The notes: generated by a model not told the origin, from the letters alone. A DNA stretch of 64,000 nucleotides from Mauremys mutica (GCF_020497125.1 NC_059093.1:23062486-23126485), one strand, 5' to 3'; counted from the first letter of the stretch, positions 22,114 to 33,896 are shown. Numbers and translations are program-made.

Positions 22114-24905
22114 GGGTCCAGGCAGGTAGTCCTTGACACTTCACAGCAGTGTTGGTAGTCAACAGGACTTGGAAAGGGCCTTTCCAGCATGGAGCCAGGG
22201 CAGTCTTTCGTTGATGGACCTTTATGTAGACCCAGTCTCCTGGTTCCAACGAGTGGCAAGGTTGCACAGGATCCTTCGGTAAGGCTTCCTTCACCTGTGT
22301 ATAAAAAGACTTAACACATTTCATTAGTGCCTGACAATACTTAAGCATTATGTCATCCATCAAATGAATGTCCATCTGAGCTAAGGTCAGTGGGGGTGCA
22401 GTTGGTAGTCGCATTGGGCATCCTGTCAAAATCTCATGAGGGCTGAGTCCAGTCTTTCGATTGGGAATGGCTCTCATACTCATCAGTGCCAAAGGAAGGG
22501 CATCTGGTCACTTTAAGTTTGTTTCAGCACAAATCTTGGCCAGTTTATTTTTTAAAATCCCGTTCTGGCGTTCCACTGTCCCAGCAGTGTGCCAGAGCAT
22601 TTCCACGGGTAACTTCATCATGAGGGGTCTTGTGAGCAGTACATTTAACAACAGCTATAGCTTTAGGTAACAAAAGAGCATTCAAAAGAGCAGATACATA
22701 AAAACCATTCTTAATAGGAGAACCAGTGGATGTAAGAAAACCTCTGTATTTCCAAAGCAATCCAAAATCATGTACTACTCCAAAAGCATAACGAGAATCC
22801 GTATAGATAGTGACCGTTTGATCTTTAGCCAGAACACAAGCTTGAGTCAAAGCCACAAGTTCAGCTACTTGAGAGGAAAACACTGAAGAAAGGAAAGCAC
22901 TTTCAACAACAGCACAGGTAGTACATACAGCATAACCAGCAACTAATTTACCCTTAGAATCTCATAAACACGAGCCATCCACAAAGTAAAGGAGATCAGG
23001 ATTTTGCAAAGGCACATCCAGTAAATCATCTCTAGGACGAGTAAGAACAGATGTTACAAATACACAATCATGTGGTTCTCCGTCTTCAGGCCCAGGCAAC
23101 AAAGAGGCTGGATTAAGAACAGGGCAACGAGCCAAAGTAATATGAGATGAAGAAAGCAAAATGAGCTCATATTTGGTAAGACGAGAAGTGGATAAATGCT
23201 GTGTCTTAGATTTTAACAACAGCGCAGTCACAGAATGTGGAACAGCCACAATCAAAGGGGAGCCCAATACAATAGATTCAGATACCTGAACAGAAAGGGC
23301 CGCTGCTGCCACAGCCCGTAAACAAGGGGGAAATCCTACCGCCACAGCGTCCAGGGCAGTACTGTAATAAGCAATGGGACGGTGTTTGTCTCCGTGCTTT
23401 TGCGTTAGTACAGCCAAAGCAAACCCATTACGCTCATGACAGAAAAGAGTAAATGGTTTAGTATAGTCAGGAAGTCCCAGGGCCGGTGCACTAGATAGTC
23501 TCCGTTTGATAGCAACAAAAGCGCTCTCAGCCTCTGGGGGCCAAGGAAGTGGCTCAGGGGTACCAGACTTAGTCAGATCCTGTAGGGGTTTAATCACTGT
23601 TGCATAACCTAAAATCCACTGTCTGCAGTATCCAGTCATGCCCAGAAAAGTACGCATTTGAGAAATAGTACCAGGCCTAGGCATATTTAAAATAGCTGAA
23701 ATACGAGAGTCTGATAAATGACGCGTGCCATGAGAAATATCATGACCAAGATAATGAACCTTGGGTTGACACAGTTGGAGTTTTTCCTGGGATGCTTTGT
23801 GACCTTTGGCAGCTAAAGCAGTTAAAAGTGTCAGAGTATCAGTTTTACAAGATTCAAAAGAGAAAGACGCCAGCAAAAGGTCATCTACATACTGTATAAG
23901 TACTGATTTTCCAGGGAAAACCACATCATCCAGATCCTTCTTTAGGATCTGAGAAAACAGGGATGGAGACTCAGTATACCCTTGGGGTAACCTGGTCCAG
24001 GTATACTGACATCCTTTATAAGTAAAGGCAAACAAATACTGACTATCTGGGTGAATTGGAATAGAAAAAAAAGCTGAACACAAATCCACAACAGTAAAAT
24101 AAGTGGCTGACGGTGCAATACAAGAAAGAATTGTAACTGGATTTGGAACCACAGGAAAAGAAGGCAAAACCACAGCATTAATCGCGCGGAGATCTTGAAC
24201 AAACCGATAGGTGTTCCTTCCTGGCTTCTTTACAGGAAAGATAGGAGTATTACAAGAACTAATCGTGGGAACAATAATACCTTGTTGTAATAAAGATTCT
24301 ATAACTGGAGCTATTCCTTCCACTGCTTCAGGACGCAGTGGGTATTGTGGAATCCTTGGCAAAATCTTAGCAGGGTCAACAAGAATTTTAACCAGCGCGG
24401 CTGTTCTAATCTGTCCCACCTCATTTGCATGACGAGACCAGAGATGGGGGGGCACTTGTGACAATAAATGCACAAGGTCAGGGCTGAGAGGTATCTTTGA
24501 TTTAGCTGGCTCTGGTATATGGAGTGTGGCCAACACCAGGTTAGTATTCTCATCAGGAACTTGTAAGAATTCGCCATCTGGTGTACAATAAATGGTACAA
24601 CCTAATTTACACAACAGATCCCTTCCCAGCAAATTCACAGGAGAAGAAGGACTGAGCAGAAAGGAATGCTTATCTTCAAGAGGGCCAAGAAAAACCGCAA
24701 GGGGTACTGTGACAGGATGCGAAACAGGACAGTTTGAAATGCCCACAGCATTAACAGACAAAGTGGACAAAGGAACAGAGGGAAACTCTGAGGATCTCAA
24801 AGAAGACCTGCTCGCCCCCGTATCCACAAGACAAGTAACAGATTTTCCAGCAATTTTACAATCAACATATGGGCCTTCTTGATTAATAGGAATTAAAGGA
24901 TTCAT
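21995..24905 (-). pseudogene. pol: Retroviral pol (protease, RT, RNase H, integrase), broken
   Basis: The frame starting at 24905 holds the protease motif LVDTGAS, RT with LPQGY and the catalytic YVDD near 23888, and RNase H beginning FVDGS. An in-frame TGA (22962-22964) interrupts RNase H. The frame then continues with TDSRYAFG and TAHKTPHDE to about 22591. There the sequence jumps to the late integrase core (VERQNG), so the RNase H end, the integrase zinc finger and the first two catalytic acids are deleted and the frame changes. A further TGA stands at 22508-22510. The integrase C-terminal domain (GDWVYIK, WKGPFQVLLTT) remains open and overlaps env. It cannot make complete enzymes. Confidence 0.9.
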
Positions 24906-25004
24906 GATGCAGTTACGTTCCCTCAGGCTGTCCTAGTAAGGGGTTTCTTGTGGGGAAAAAACAGGCGCTTCAGGATTTGGGAACTGAGTAGGATTTTGAG
25001 CTAA

Positions 25005-27156
25005 TCAATTTGGACACTCATTTCTCCAGTGTCCTTCCTGACCACAAAAGTGGCATGCAGTGCTCCCAGTCGGGGCAGGACTCTGGGCAGGATATGAGGA
25101 ACCCCTTCCCATACCGCGCCCACGACCTCGTCCCCGTCCTCTTCTCATTCCCCCACGACCCCTGTTCTGATAAGTTTGTAACTGTAAAGCCATAAGTTTT
25201 GTTTCACTATTTTCTTTCTTCTGTTCTATGCAAGCTGTACAATGATTGGCAACTGTCACCAATTCTGAAAGGGGTTTAGTTTGCCAGCCAATACAAATAG
25301 TTCTTAATGGTTGCTGAACTTTTGGCAAGAGTCCCTGAACAAAAGCAGCTCCTACCGCTTCTCTGGCATTTTCAGCTGGATTAGTAATTCCCGAATGCTG
25401 TTCAAAGACTTTTGTCAGCCTATCTAGATAATCAGCAGGGGATTCTCCCTTGTTCTGCTTACAGTTAGCAATCTTAGTCCAATCTGTTTTCTTAGGACAA
25501 ACTTCTGAAATAGAGGTCAAGAGACGGTTCCTAGCCTCTGTCAAAGCATTCCCAATACCAGGGTCGGCATCAGGCCAAGCTGCCTGTCTGAAAAGCCGCT
25601 GCTGAACTTCAGCTGGCAGTACAGATCGTAAAAGTTGATTAATATCTGCCCAAGATGGATTATAACACTGAATCACTGTTTGGAGCTCTTCTCTAAACTT
25701 CACCGGCTCCTCCCTGATTTTAGGAAATTCTTTCACCAAGTTTCTAAGATCTCCAGGTGTCCAAGGGGCATGTACCTTAACTAACCCCCCTACAGCTCCA
25801 GCTCCAGGCAAGTCTCTTAAAGGAGCCTGGAATGCCTGTGCCGTGCTTCTAAGAAAGTAGCCGGCATTGTTATCAGTAGAAGCAGGGTTAACCGGACTAC
25901 TGGAATCAGTCAGTAGGGAAGAAGATAATTCTTCCGAAGAAGGAGAATGAAGAACTTGTGCAGTTGATACTTGTGGCGGCGATACTACCACTGCCTGTAT
26001 ATTCCAAGAAGGGGGGGCAGTGGGAGGAACTGGCTGCGGCTGTGGAATGCTGCTAAAAAAATCCACTATGTCTTCTGCAGTCTCCTCCTCACTTTCAGGC
26101 TTAACTAATTGGGGATAAAGAGAAGCAGAGGGCTGCGCCGGAGCAGGAAGACATTTGGATGTCTTACATTTAAGTTTTAAATCCTGTGCTTCAGTTTTTA
26201 ATTTTTCCTGGGAGTCCTTCAGACTCCGCACCCGAGACTCATGGAGTCTCTTTGTTGCTTCCTCCCACCAAGACATAAACTGCTCCCACTGCGCATCAGA
26301 GGCGTGTGAAGTAAGGGTTCCTCTGAGGTATGTAAGTTTATCTAACTCAAAGGTACCTTCTAACGGGCATTGTTTAAATGAATTTTCACGCGTGTACAGA
26401 TTCCAATCATGTAAATACCTGCAGGTTTTAGGACCATAATATATGTACATGTAATATGCTGGGGTACTGTAGCGGGGTGGCTACCCGCTCCTGCCCTTTT
26501 GGGCTTTAAAACAGCCCTGGGAAGGGGCTTTTTGGCTGGGCTGATCAGGGAAGTGGCTGCAGCTGGAGGCCACGCCCCAAACTGAACAGGGCTTATAAGA
26601 AGGCAGGGAAGCCAGGAGCAGTCAGTCTCTCTCTGCTTCCAGAGAGAGATGGGCCTAGCTGCTTAGAGGCTGAGAAGGTACCTATGGTGAAGCAGGGCTG
26701 GGGAGCTAGGGAAGCTCCAGCCTGGGAATCCCCAGGCTGCGGCCTAGAAAAGGGCAAGAGGTACTGGGGGTTGCAAGGGACAACCCAGGAGTAGGTAAGG
26801 CAGCAGGTCCAAACCCCTTTTGCCTGTGATGAGTGGGCCGATGCTGCAGTCTGCCCCAGGGTGTGGGGCTAGACCATGACTGTCAGTGGCCACTACTGAG
26901 GCAAAGTGGGGATAGTAGGGTGGGGGCTCCCCTGGGAGGGGGAGACCCAGTTATAGTTAAAGGGGCACCGGGTCCAGGGAGGGACACGGGGGCCGAGAGT
27001 AAAACAGGTGGGTCGCCAGCCTGCAGGGGGTGCTCTGGACTGGAAGAAGAGCTAATTCCCGGAGTAACCAGTAGGAGGCGCCGCAGGGGTGAGTACCGCC
27101 CTGTTACAGGTACCCTGAGGGGGTAAGGTGGAAAGTTTAGACTGCCCCCCCCCCAT
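25005..27156 (-). pseudogene. gag: Retroviral gag, split by a nested solo LTR
   Basis: The probable ATG is at 27154-27156 (- strand), followed by glycine codons, fitting an N-myristoylated matrix protein. After about 16 codons the frame is broken by the 641-bp LTR at 26468-27108. The rest is open to a TGA at 25005-25007. The frame on both sides agrees once the insert and one 5-bp duplicate are discounted. Matrix-like (EQFMSWWEEA), proline-rich, capsid (LPGAGAVGG, PWTPGDLRNLV) and Arg/Gly-rich nucleocapsid parts are visible, ending in one CCHC zinc knuckle (CHFCGQEGHWRNEC). A second in-frame stop (TAG, 24933-24935) lies before the protease frame. Confidence 0.88.
26468..27108 (+). mobile_element. 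Solo LTR, family B, nested in gag
   Basis: Starts TGTAGCGGGGTGG and ends CCCTGTTACA. A perfect 5-bp duplication GGTAC flanks it (26463-26467, 27109-27113). A TATA-like GCTTATAAGAAGG lies near 26590. A related copy with its own 5-bp duplication is at 47154-47803. The orientation is given by comparison of ends and the TATA position. Confidence 0.85.
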
Positions 27157-28060
27157 TTTCCAGTCACACCAACTAAGGGGGTGCCCTGTCCGCGCAAGCG
27201 GATCAGAATCTAAGGATCCCTCCCTACAGGGTACTCACATACAGGAGAGACTCACAAGGAAAACTACAACTCTCCTACACCTCCTTTCAGCAAAGAGCGT
27301 CGGCCAGTCTCTGGGAGATGGCGCCGCGTACTCTAATTGCATCCAGTGAGACGATCAGATTGTCAGTAGCCCACACAGAAGGGAAAGGGGAGGGAAGATG
27401 GGTTCACACACTCCTAGACCCAGGCAGCTTCCTCGCCGGACTATGCCAAGCTTAGTCAGTCCACCGTGGGTCGGCTCTCCTAAAGATCCACTAGTTACCG
27501 GGCTTGCGTTAGAGCAGTCCTGATCATTAGCTTCCGCTTCACAGGGTACTCTGGGCGTCTTCCGATAACTATCACTCACACTGGTGTACACACACACACA
27601 CCAAGGCCTCTTTTCCTCTTTTTAACCCTTTTTTATCTCTTTTAAAAAATTTTTTTTTTAAATTTAACCACGATGCATCGTTACCTGGTCCGGACCAATA
27701 CCATGAGGTGGTATGACAACCCCTCTTGAGGCAGTAAAAACCCCTCAGCACCGGTGCATTCTAATGCATTTACCTATGCATTACCTTATGCATTTACCTA
27801 TGCATTTACCTGTTGGCCAACTCAGCAGTTCCCAGTACTGCTATAAACTAACCTTATTGGGGCCTCTCCCCAATACCACTCTGCTGCACAGTCAATAAGT
27901 TCAGATGGCGTGAGCCCAGCAGAAACAGACGTCCCCCACAGACAGTCCTCCTCCGACACCCCAATAGATATTTCAAAAGGTCTCTTACCTCTATTGTGGC
28001 GCCATGGGGTTCGAAGGGGAACGATCCGTAGTAGCCGTCTGTGTGTCCGTGGGTGTTGCC
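27157..28060 (-). other. Provirus leader between primer site and gag
   Basis: Non-coding leader. It includes a CA/GT microsatellite near 27585-27602, an A/T-rich run near 27625-27665 and an ATGCATTTACC tandem motif at about 27760-27812. Packaging signals and the splice donor are expected here in such viruses but cannot be placed by eye. Confidence 0.6.
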
Positions 28061-28078
28061 ATCCCGGACGAGCCCCCA
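28061..28078 (-). other. Primer binding site, proline tRNA type
   Basis: The - strand reads TGGGGGCTCGTCCGGGAT, the 18-nt site used by proline-tRNA-primed retroviruses, three bases after the 5' LTR. This is the usual primer of gammaretroviruses. Confidence 0.92.
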
Positions 28079-28081
28079 AAT

Positions 28082-28535
28082 TGTCGAAGAAAAACTAAGT
28101 TCTCGCTTTTTGTTTGGGTACAGCAAAATCAAATACTTTATTACTTTCTCTAGTGATCACAAGACGGAGAGAGTGTCATAGGAAACTGGGTTGCCCCTTG
28201 TCCCGGACGGATCTCTCTCAATTAGTAAACAATCATAGCAATCATTTATACCTTTGTTACAGACAATGGCTAGCAATCCTGGAGACATTAAAGGAAAACA
28301 TTTGCATTTGTTTATACATAAGCCTATTCGCTATCTTATTTGTCTTCAATACTAGAACAAAAACAAGACTGCATTTTACAAGGTCGTAATGACTTTTCAC
28401 ACAATTCACTCTGTACCACATTATCTTATTTCTACATATCTCACAGCATTAGGGTCACAGCCTAACTCCTGCTAAATTAGCTAACGTACATTAAGATCCC
28501 TTCAAACCTTTATTAATTATTTCTTGGCCTCCACA
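28082..28535 (-). repeat. 5' LTR of the provirus
   Basis: 454 bp, same as 19039-19492 except ACGTACATT here against ACATACATT there. TATA and poly(A) signals are conserved. On the genome it is the right-hand LTR because the provirus is reversed. Confidence 0.93.
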
Positions 28536-28778
28536 GAGGCTATTTGCTTTCCCTGTGAATCTTTAGTTGCTTTAGCAAAATTGATTTGCCCAAAATAAAC
28601 CCTAATCATCATGACACATCTTTCCACCATGTTCTCCATGTTTTTTGTGTTTTTTTAAAACAGTAACATTTCAAAGAGGATCTGCAAGCAGTTTGGACAT
28701 CACAACCATGATCCTCTGCTGGGGAGGGAATGGGATACATTTGAACTTGGAAATGGTTCCTGATTTTGATTGTGTTTA

Positions 28779-29380
28779 GGAGATCCCCTCATCCCTGCGG
28801 CAGAAAAGAACTGCCCCTGCCATGGTCACACACACCCAACAACAACTGGGAGTGAAATTAACAAGGATGCCAGAAACAGCTCCTAACTCTGGGCACTGAA
28901 CTGCACAGGGAACAGCTGAGTTTAAACTGTTCTTTTGCAGGCAGCAGCAGCAGGCATCTCAGCCAGTGTCCCTACTGCAAGCTAGAGCCTAGAGGAAAAC
29001 CTCTGCTGGGGGCGGGGGGGGGGGAGGAATGCAGAGCCTTGTCGGCAGCCTGGCTGGAGAAGGGGGAGGGAGGAGCGGACAAACCAATGTGACAGTGAGT
29101 TTTCCCCTTCCACCTGCTTTTATTAGCTCTGGATTTAAGCTGTGCAGCCAAATGCTTGTATTTGTTGTGTATATTAGTAGGAGAGATCCCCTCATCCCAG
29201 GGGCAGAAAAGGACTGCCCATGCCATGGTCAAACACACCCGCCCCTCGACCCCCTCCCCCCAGCTACTGTGAGTGAAATTAACAAGGATGCCAGAAACCG
29301 AGCCCTGGGGGCTGAACCATCAGGGAACAGCTGAGTTTAAACTATTCTTATGCAGGGAGCAGGCTTCTCTCTCCCTCCCT
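28779..29380. repeat. Imperfect duplication with 403-bp spacing
   Basis: GAGATCCCCTCATCCC, then CAGAAAAG, GAAATTAACAAGGATGCCAG and GGGAACAGCTGAGTTTAAAC occur in the same order from 28780 and from 29183. The intervening sequence has a G run near 29010-29022. No gene is recognised; the short frames here follow the repeat. Confidence 0.65.
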
Positions 29381-29446
29381 CAGTCAGTCTCCTTTTCTTA
29401 CCCGTCCTCCGCACCGGCCTGTACCAGCTTACTTTCACCTCTGCCT

Positions 29447-32400
29447 AGGGTATGGAAGGGTATGTGCTGTTTAGGAAAGACGGATACAAAGGTAAAGGTG
29501 GGGGAGTAGCATTGTATGTCAATAATGAGGTGAAAAGTAACGAAATAACTAGCAATGCAATGGATAATACGGAGTCTGTTTGGGCAATGGTCACATTGGG
29601 GAAGAAAACTACTAGAGCGTCCCCTGGGATAGTGATTGGGGTGTGCTATAGACCGCCGGGATCTAGCCTGGATATGGATAGAGAGCTCTTTAATGTTTTT
29701 AAGGAGGTAAATACTAATAGGAACTGTATGATCATGGGAGATTTTAACTTCCCGGATATAGATTGGGAAACAAATGCTAGTAATAATAATAGGGCTCAGC
29801 TTTTCCTAGACGTGATAGCTGATGAATTCCTTCATCAAGTAGTTGCTGAACCGACGAGGGGGGATACCATTTTAGAGCTGATTTTGCTAAGTAACGAGGA
29901 CCTTGTTGAGGAAATAGTTGTAGGGGACAACCTTGGCTCAAGTGATCATGAGCTAATTCATTTCAAAATAAATGGAAGGATAAACAAAATTGCATCTGAG
30001 ACTAAGGTTTACGATTTCAAAAGGGCTAACTTTACTAAATTGAGGCAACTATGTAGGGAAGTGGATTGGACTAACATATTTAGGGATCTAAAGGCGGAAG
30101 ACGCCTGGGGTTATTTCAGGTTGAAGTTGCAGGAGCTGTCAGAGGCATGTATCCCGAGAAAGGGAAAACGGTTCGTAGGTAGCAGTTTTAGACCGAGCTG
30201 GATGAGCAAGCGTCTTAGAGGAGTGATTAAGAAAAAACAGAAAGTGTACATGGAGTGGAAAATGGGAGGGATCAGCAAAGAAACCTACCTTATTGAGGTC
30301 AGAGGGTGTAGGGAAGCAGTGAGAAAGGCAAAGAGCCGGGTGGAGATGGACCTAGCGAAGGGGATTAAAACCAATAGCAAAAGGTTTTTTAGCCATATAA
30401 ATAGGAAGAAAACCAAGAAGGAAGAAGTGGGACCGCTTAAAACTTTAAACGGAATGGAGATTAGGGATAATCTTGGCATGGCACAATATCTGAACGAATA
30501 TTTTGCCTCGGTCTTTAATGAGGCTAATGAAGGGCTAAGGAATAGTGATAGAGGGACTGATGGGAATGAAGATATGGGGGTAGACATTACGGTATCTGAG
30601 GTGGAAACCAAACTTGAACAGTTTAACGGAAGTAAATCGGGGGGCACGGATAATCTTCATCCTAGAATATTAAGGGAATTGGCGAGTGAAATTGCAAGCC
30701 CGTTAGCGATGATTTTTAATAAATCTCTAAACTCGGGGGTTTTACCATTTGACTGGAGATTAGCTAATATAGTTCCTATATTCAAGAAGGGGAAAAAAAA
30801 GTGACCCGGGTAACTACAGGCCTGTTAGTTTAACATCTGTAGTATGCAAAGTCATGGAAAATTTTTTAAAGGAGAGAGTGGTTACGGACCTTGAGGCCGA
30901 TGGCAACTGGGACAAATTACAGCATGGTTTTACGAAAGGTAGATAGTGCCAAACCAACCTGATCTCCTTCTTTGAGAAAGTAACAGATTTTTTAGACAAG
31001 GGAAATGCGGTGGATCTAATATATCTTGATTTCAGTAAGGCGTTTGATACGGTACCGCATGAGGAATTACTGGTTAAATTGGAAAAGATGGGGATCGAAA
31101 TGAAAATCCAGAGGTGGATAAGGAGCTGGTTAAAGGGGAGACTGCAGAGGGTCGTATTGAAGGGTGATCTGTCGGGTTGGAGGGGGGTTACCAGTGGAGT
31201 TCCTCAAGGTTCGGTTTTGGGTCCGATTTTATTCAATCTATTTATCGCTGACCTCGGAACCAAAAGTAGGAGTGGGCTGATAAAGTTTGCGGATGACACA
31301 AAGTTGGGAGGTATTGCCAATTCGGAAAAGGATCGGGATATCCTCCAGGGAGATTTGGATGACCTTGTAAACTGGAGTATTAGTAACAGGATGAAATACA
31401 ATAGTGAAAAGTGTAAGGTTATGCATTTAGGGATGACTAACAAGAATTTTAGTTGTAAGCTGTTGACGCACCAGTTGGAAGTAACGGAGGAGGAGAAGGA
31501 CCTAGGAGTCCTGGTTGATCGTAGGATGACTATGAGTAGGCAATGTGATGTGGCCGCTAAAAAAGCTAATGCAGTCTTGGGATGCATAAGGCGAGGTATT
31601 TCTAGTAGGGATAAGGAGGTGCTAGTCCCGTTATATAAGGCATTGGTGAGACCTCATTTGGAGTATTGTGTGCAGTTTTGGTCTCCCATGTTTAAGAAGG
31701 CTGAATTCAAACTGGAACGGGTACAAAGAATGGCCACTAGAATGATCCGAGGAATGGAAAGCCTGTCGTATGAAAGGAGACTTGAGGAGCTCGGTTTGTT
31801 TTCCTTAACCAAAAGAAGGATAAGAGGAGATATGATTGCACTCTTTAAATATATCAGAGGGATAAATACCAGGGAAGGAGAGGAATTATTTCAGCTCAGT
31901 GCTAATGTGGACACGAGGACAAACGGATATAAATTGTCAGTCAGGAAATTTAGGCTTGAAATTATACGAAGGTTTCTAACCATCAGAGGAGTGCAATACT
32001 GGAACAGCCTACCGAGGGAAACAGTGGGGGCGAAGGACCTCCATGACTTTAAGATTAAGCTAGATAAGTTTATGGAGGGGATGGTATGATAGGATAACGG
32101 GTTTAGTCAATAGGTCAATAACATGCCACAATGGTAATTAGTACAAAGGGTCAATGATAGGATATTGTTAGCCTTTTTCCAGAGGGTCTGGCTGGAGAGT
32201 CTTGCCCACATGCTCGGGGTTCAGCTGATCACCATATTTGGGGTTGGGAAGGAATTTTCCTCCAGGGTAGATTGGCAGTGGCCCTGGAGGTTTTTCGCCT
32301 TCCTCCGAAGCATGGGGCAGGGGTCGCTTGCTGGTGGATTATCTGCTACTAGAAGTCTTTAAATCATGATTTGCAGCATTCAACAGCAGAGTCAAGGGAG

Positions 32401-32516
32401 AGAATTATTTCAGAAGTGGGTGGATCGGCTTATGTGGCCTGCATCTTGCAGGAGGTCAGACTAGATGATCATAATGGTCCCTTCTGATCTTGAATTCTAT
32501 GATTCTATGATTCTAG
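29447..32516 (+). pseudogene. CR1 LINE, long copy with endonuclease and reverse transcriptase
   Basis: The first frame (29452-30804) begins inside the AP endonuclease (GGGVALYV, MGDFNFPDIDW, SSDHELI) and runs into the start of the RT domain (FNKSLNSGVLP, WRLANIVPIFKKG). A frameshift in an A8 run near 30795 and one in-frame TAG near 30945 break it. The second frame (31010-32089) has [39 protein letters not shown] and [15 protein letters not shown]. The 3' UTR ends with the CR1-type ATTCTATGATTCTATG tail at about 32500. The 5' end and first ORF are missing. Apart from the two breaks it is well preserved. Confidence 0.9.
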
Positions 32517-32555
32517 GGGGTCCGAGGGGAGCTGGGCGTGGGGGGTTTGTGGGGG

Positions 32556-32862
32556 TGTGACGAAATGGGGCTGTTCTTAATGTTCCCTCTGAATACTGTG
32601 TGGGGGACCTCAAGTCCTGGCCGATCCTCTGTCTTCTGGCAACTAATGGCCAGGCCCTTCCCCCTGCAAGGGGATGCTAAAGGTGGGGGAGAACAAAGAG
32701 GTCAGGTGACCTCCTGGCCCGGGAAAGGAACTGAGCAGAGGAGGAGGGGTTCGAGGGGGGGTTCAGTTTGGGGTTGGCTGGGGACGAGGAGTGAAGTGCA
32801 CACGTGGGGGTCAGGCTCACTGCCCCCAGAATGGACCCGGACGAGGGGTCTGGTTCTCTGGG
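32556..32862 (+). mobile_element. LTR fragment, family A, 5' part
   Basis: Starts TGTGACGAAATGGGGC and follows the 4708-5205 element up to about CGGACGAGGGGTC, then stops where a CR1 fragment begins. No 3' end and no duplication are seen. Confidence 0.65.
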
Positions 32863-33345
32863 CTGGATGAATGGACGGTAAGGTGGATAGAAAACTGGCT
32901 AGATGGTCGGGCTCAACGGGTAGTGATCAATGGTTCCATGTCTAGTTGGCAGCCGGTATCAAGTGGAGTGCCCCAAGGGTCGGTGCTGGGGCCGGTTTTG
33001 TTCAATATCTTCATTAACGATCTGGAGGATGGTGTGGACTGCACCCTTAGCAAGTTTGCAGATGACACTAAACTGGGAGGAGTGGTTGATATGCTGGAGG
33101 GTAGGGATAGGATACAGAGGGACCTAGACAAATTAGAGAATTGGGCCAAAAGAAATATGATGAGGTTCAACAAGGACAAGTGCAGAGTCCTGCACTTAGG
33201 ACAGAAGAATTCCATGCACTGCTACAGACTAGGGACCGAATGGCTGGGCAGCAGTTCTGCAGAAAAGGACCTAGGGGTTACGGTGGACGAAAAGCTGAAT
33301 GAGTCAACAGTGTGCTCTTGTTGCCAAGAAGGCTAATGGCATTTT
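32863..33345 (+). pseudogene. CR1 LINE fragment, RT middle part
   Basis: One frame with [47 protein letters not shown] and KCRVLHLG, ending after EKDLGVTVD and a frame change near 33320. Both ends are cut. It is joined to an LTR fragment on the left, and both lie inside units of the 16-kb minisatellite family. Confidence 0.8.
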
Positions 33346-33895
33346 GGGGGGTTGTGGGGGGCATGGTGCTGGGCATTGGAGGTCAGGGGGTTGCTGGGCA
33401 GGGTGGTCTGTGTGGGTCTCTGGGGTTGTGGCGATGGGCAGGGGGGTAGCATAGTGCAGCACGGGCCCTCCCCCAAGGGGAAGCAGCACGATGGCAGCAC
33501 AGGGCCGGGCTGGCCAGTGTGCATCTGGCGGCTCTTGGGTTGTGAACAGTGCCCTTGTACTGGGCTGGGTGGAGCGGGGCTGTCCCTGCCAGGCCATGAC
33601 CCATCTCCCATTGCCTCAGGCAGCGCCTCGATCTGTGGCCTCTGCCTTCCCACCCCATGTCCTCTTCGCCCCCATGCAGGCCCACAAAAGGTTAATCCAG
33701 CCCTGTTTGGGGTGCAGGCTGTGGGGGGTTTGGGTAAGGGGTGCAGGCTCTGACCTGGGCAGGGCATTGGGGTACAGAAGGGGGCATCTGGTCAGTATTT
33801 CACAGTGTTCAGTCTCCTGGCTGCACTTATATAAGCTAGAGAGGAACTGCGGTGTCTAAGCATTTGCAAAGATGTATAGTTTAAGACAGGGTGAC
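33346..33895. other. Minisatellite remnant and unassigned GC-rich sequence
   Basis: 33346-33440 has the landmarks of the 15946-16790 minisatellite (GGCATGGTGCTGGGCAT). The rest is GC-rich with overlapping frames on both strands and no domain. Confidence 0.5.
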
Positions 33896-33896
33896 T

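Larger units (their letters stand above)
19039..28535 (-). mobile_element. Endogenous gammaretrovirus-like provirus, recent but defective
   Basis: Complete LTR-gag-pol-env-LTR order on the - strand. The two 454-bp LTRs (19039-19492, 28082-28535) differ by one base that I can see. A 4-bp GAGG duplication flanks it (19035-19038, 28536-28539). The primer site matches proline tRNA, and a polypurine tract abuts the 3' LTR. Gag and pol share one frame, and pol overlaps env by about 120 bp, as in gammaretroviruses. A nested 641-bp solo LTR splits gag. Without it and its duplicate the provirus is about 8.85 kb, with pol shortened by a deletion. Env is open throughout. Confidence 0.93.
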
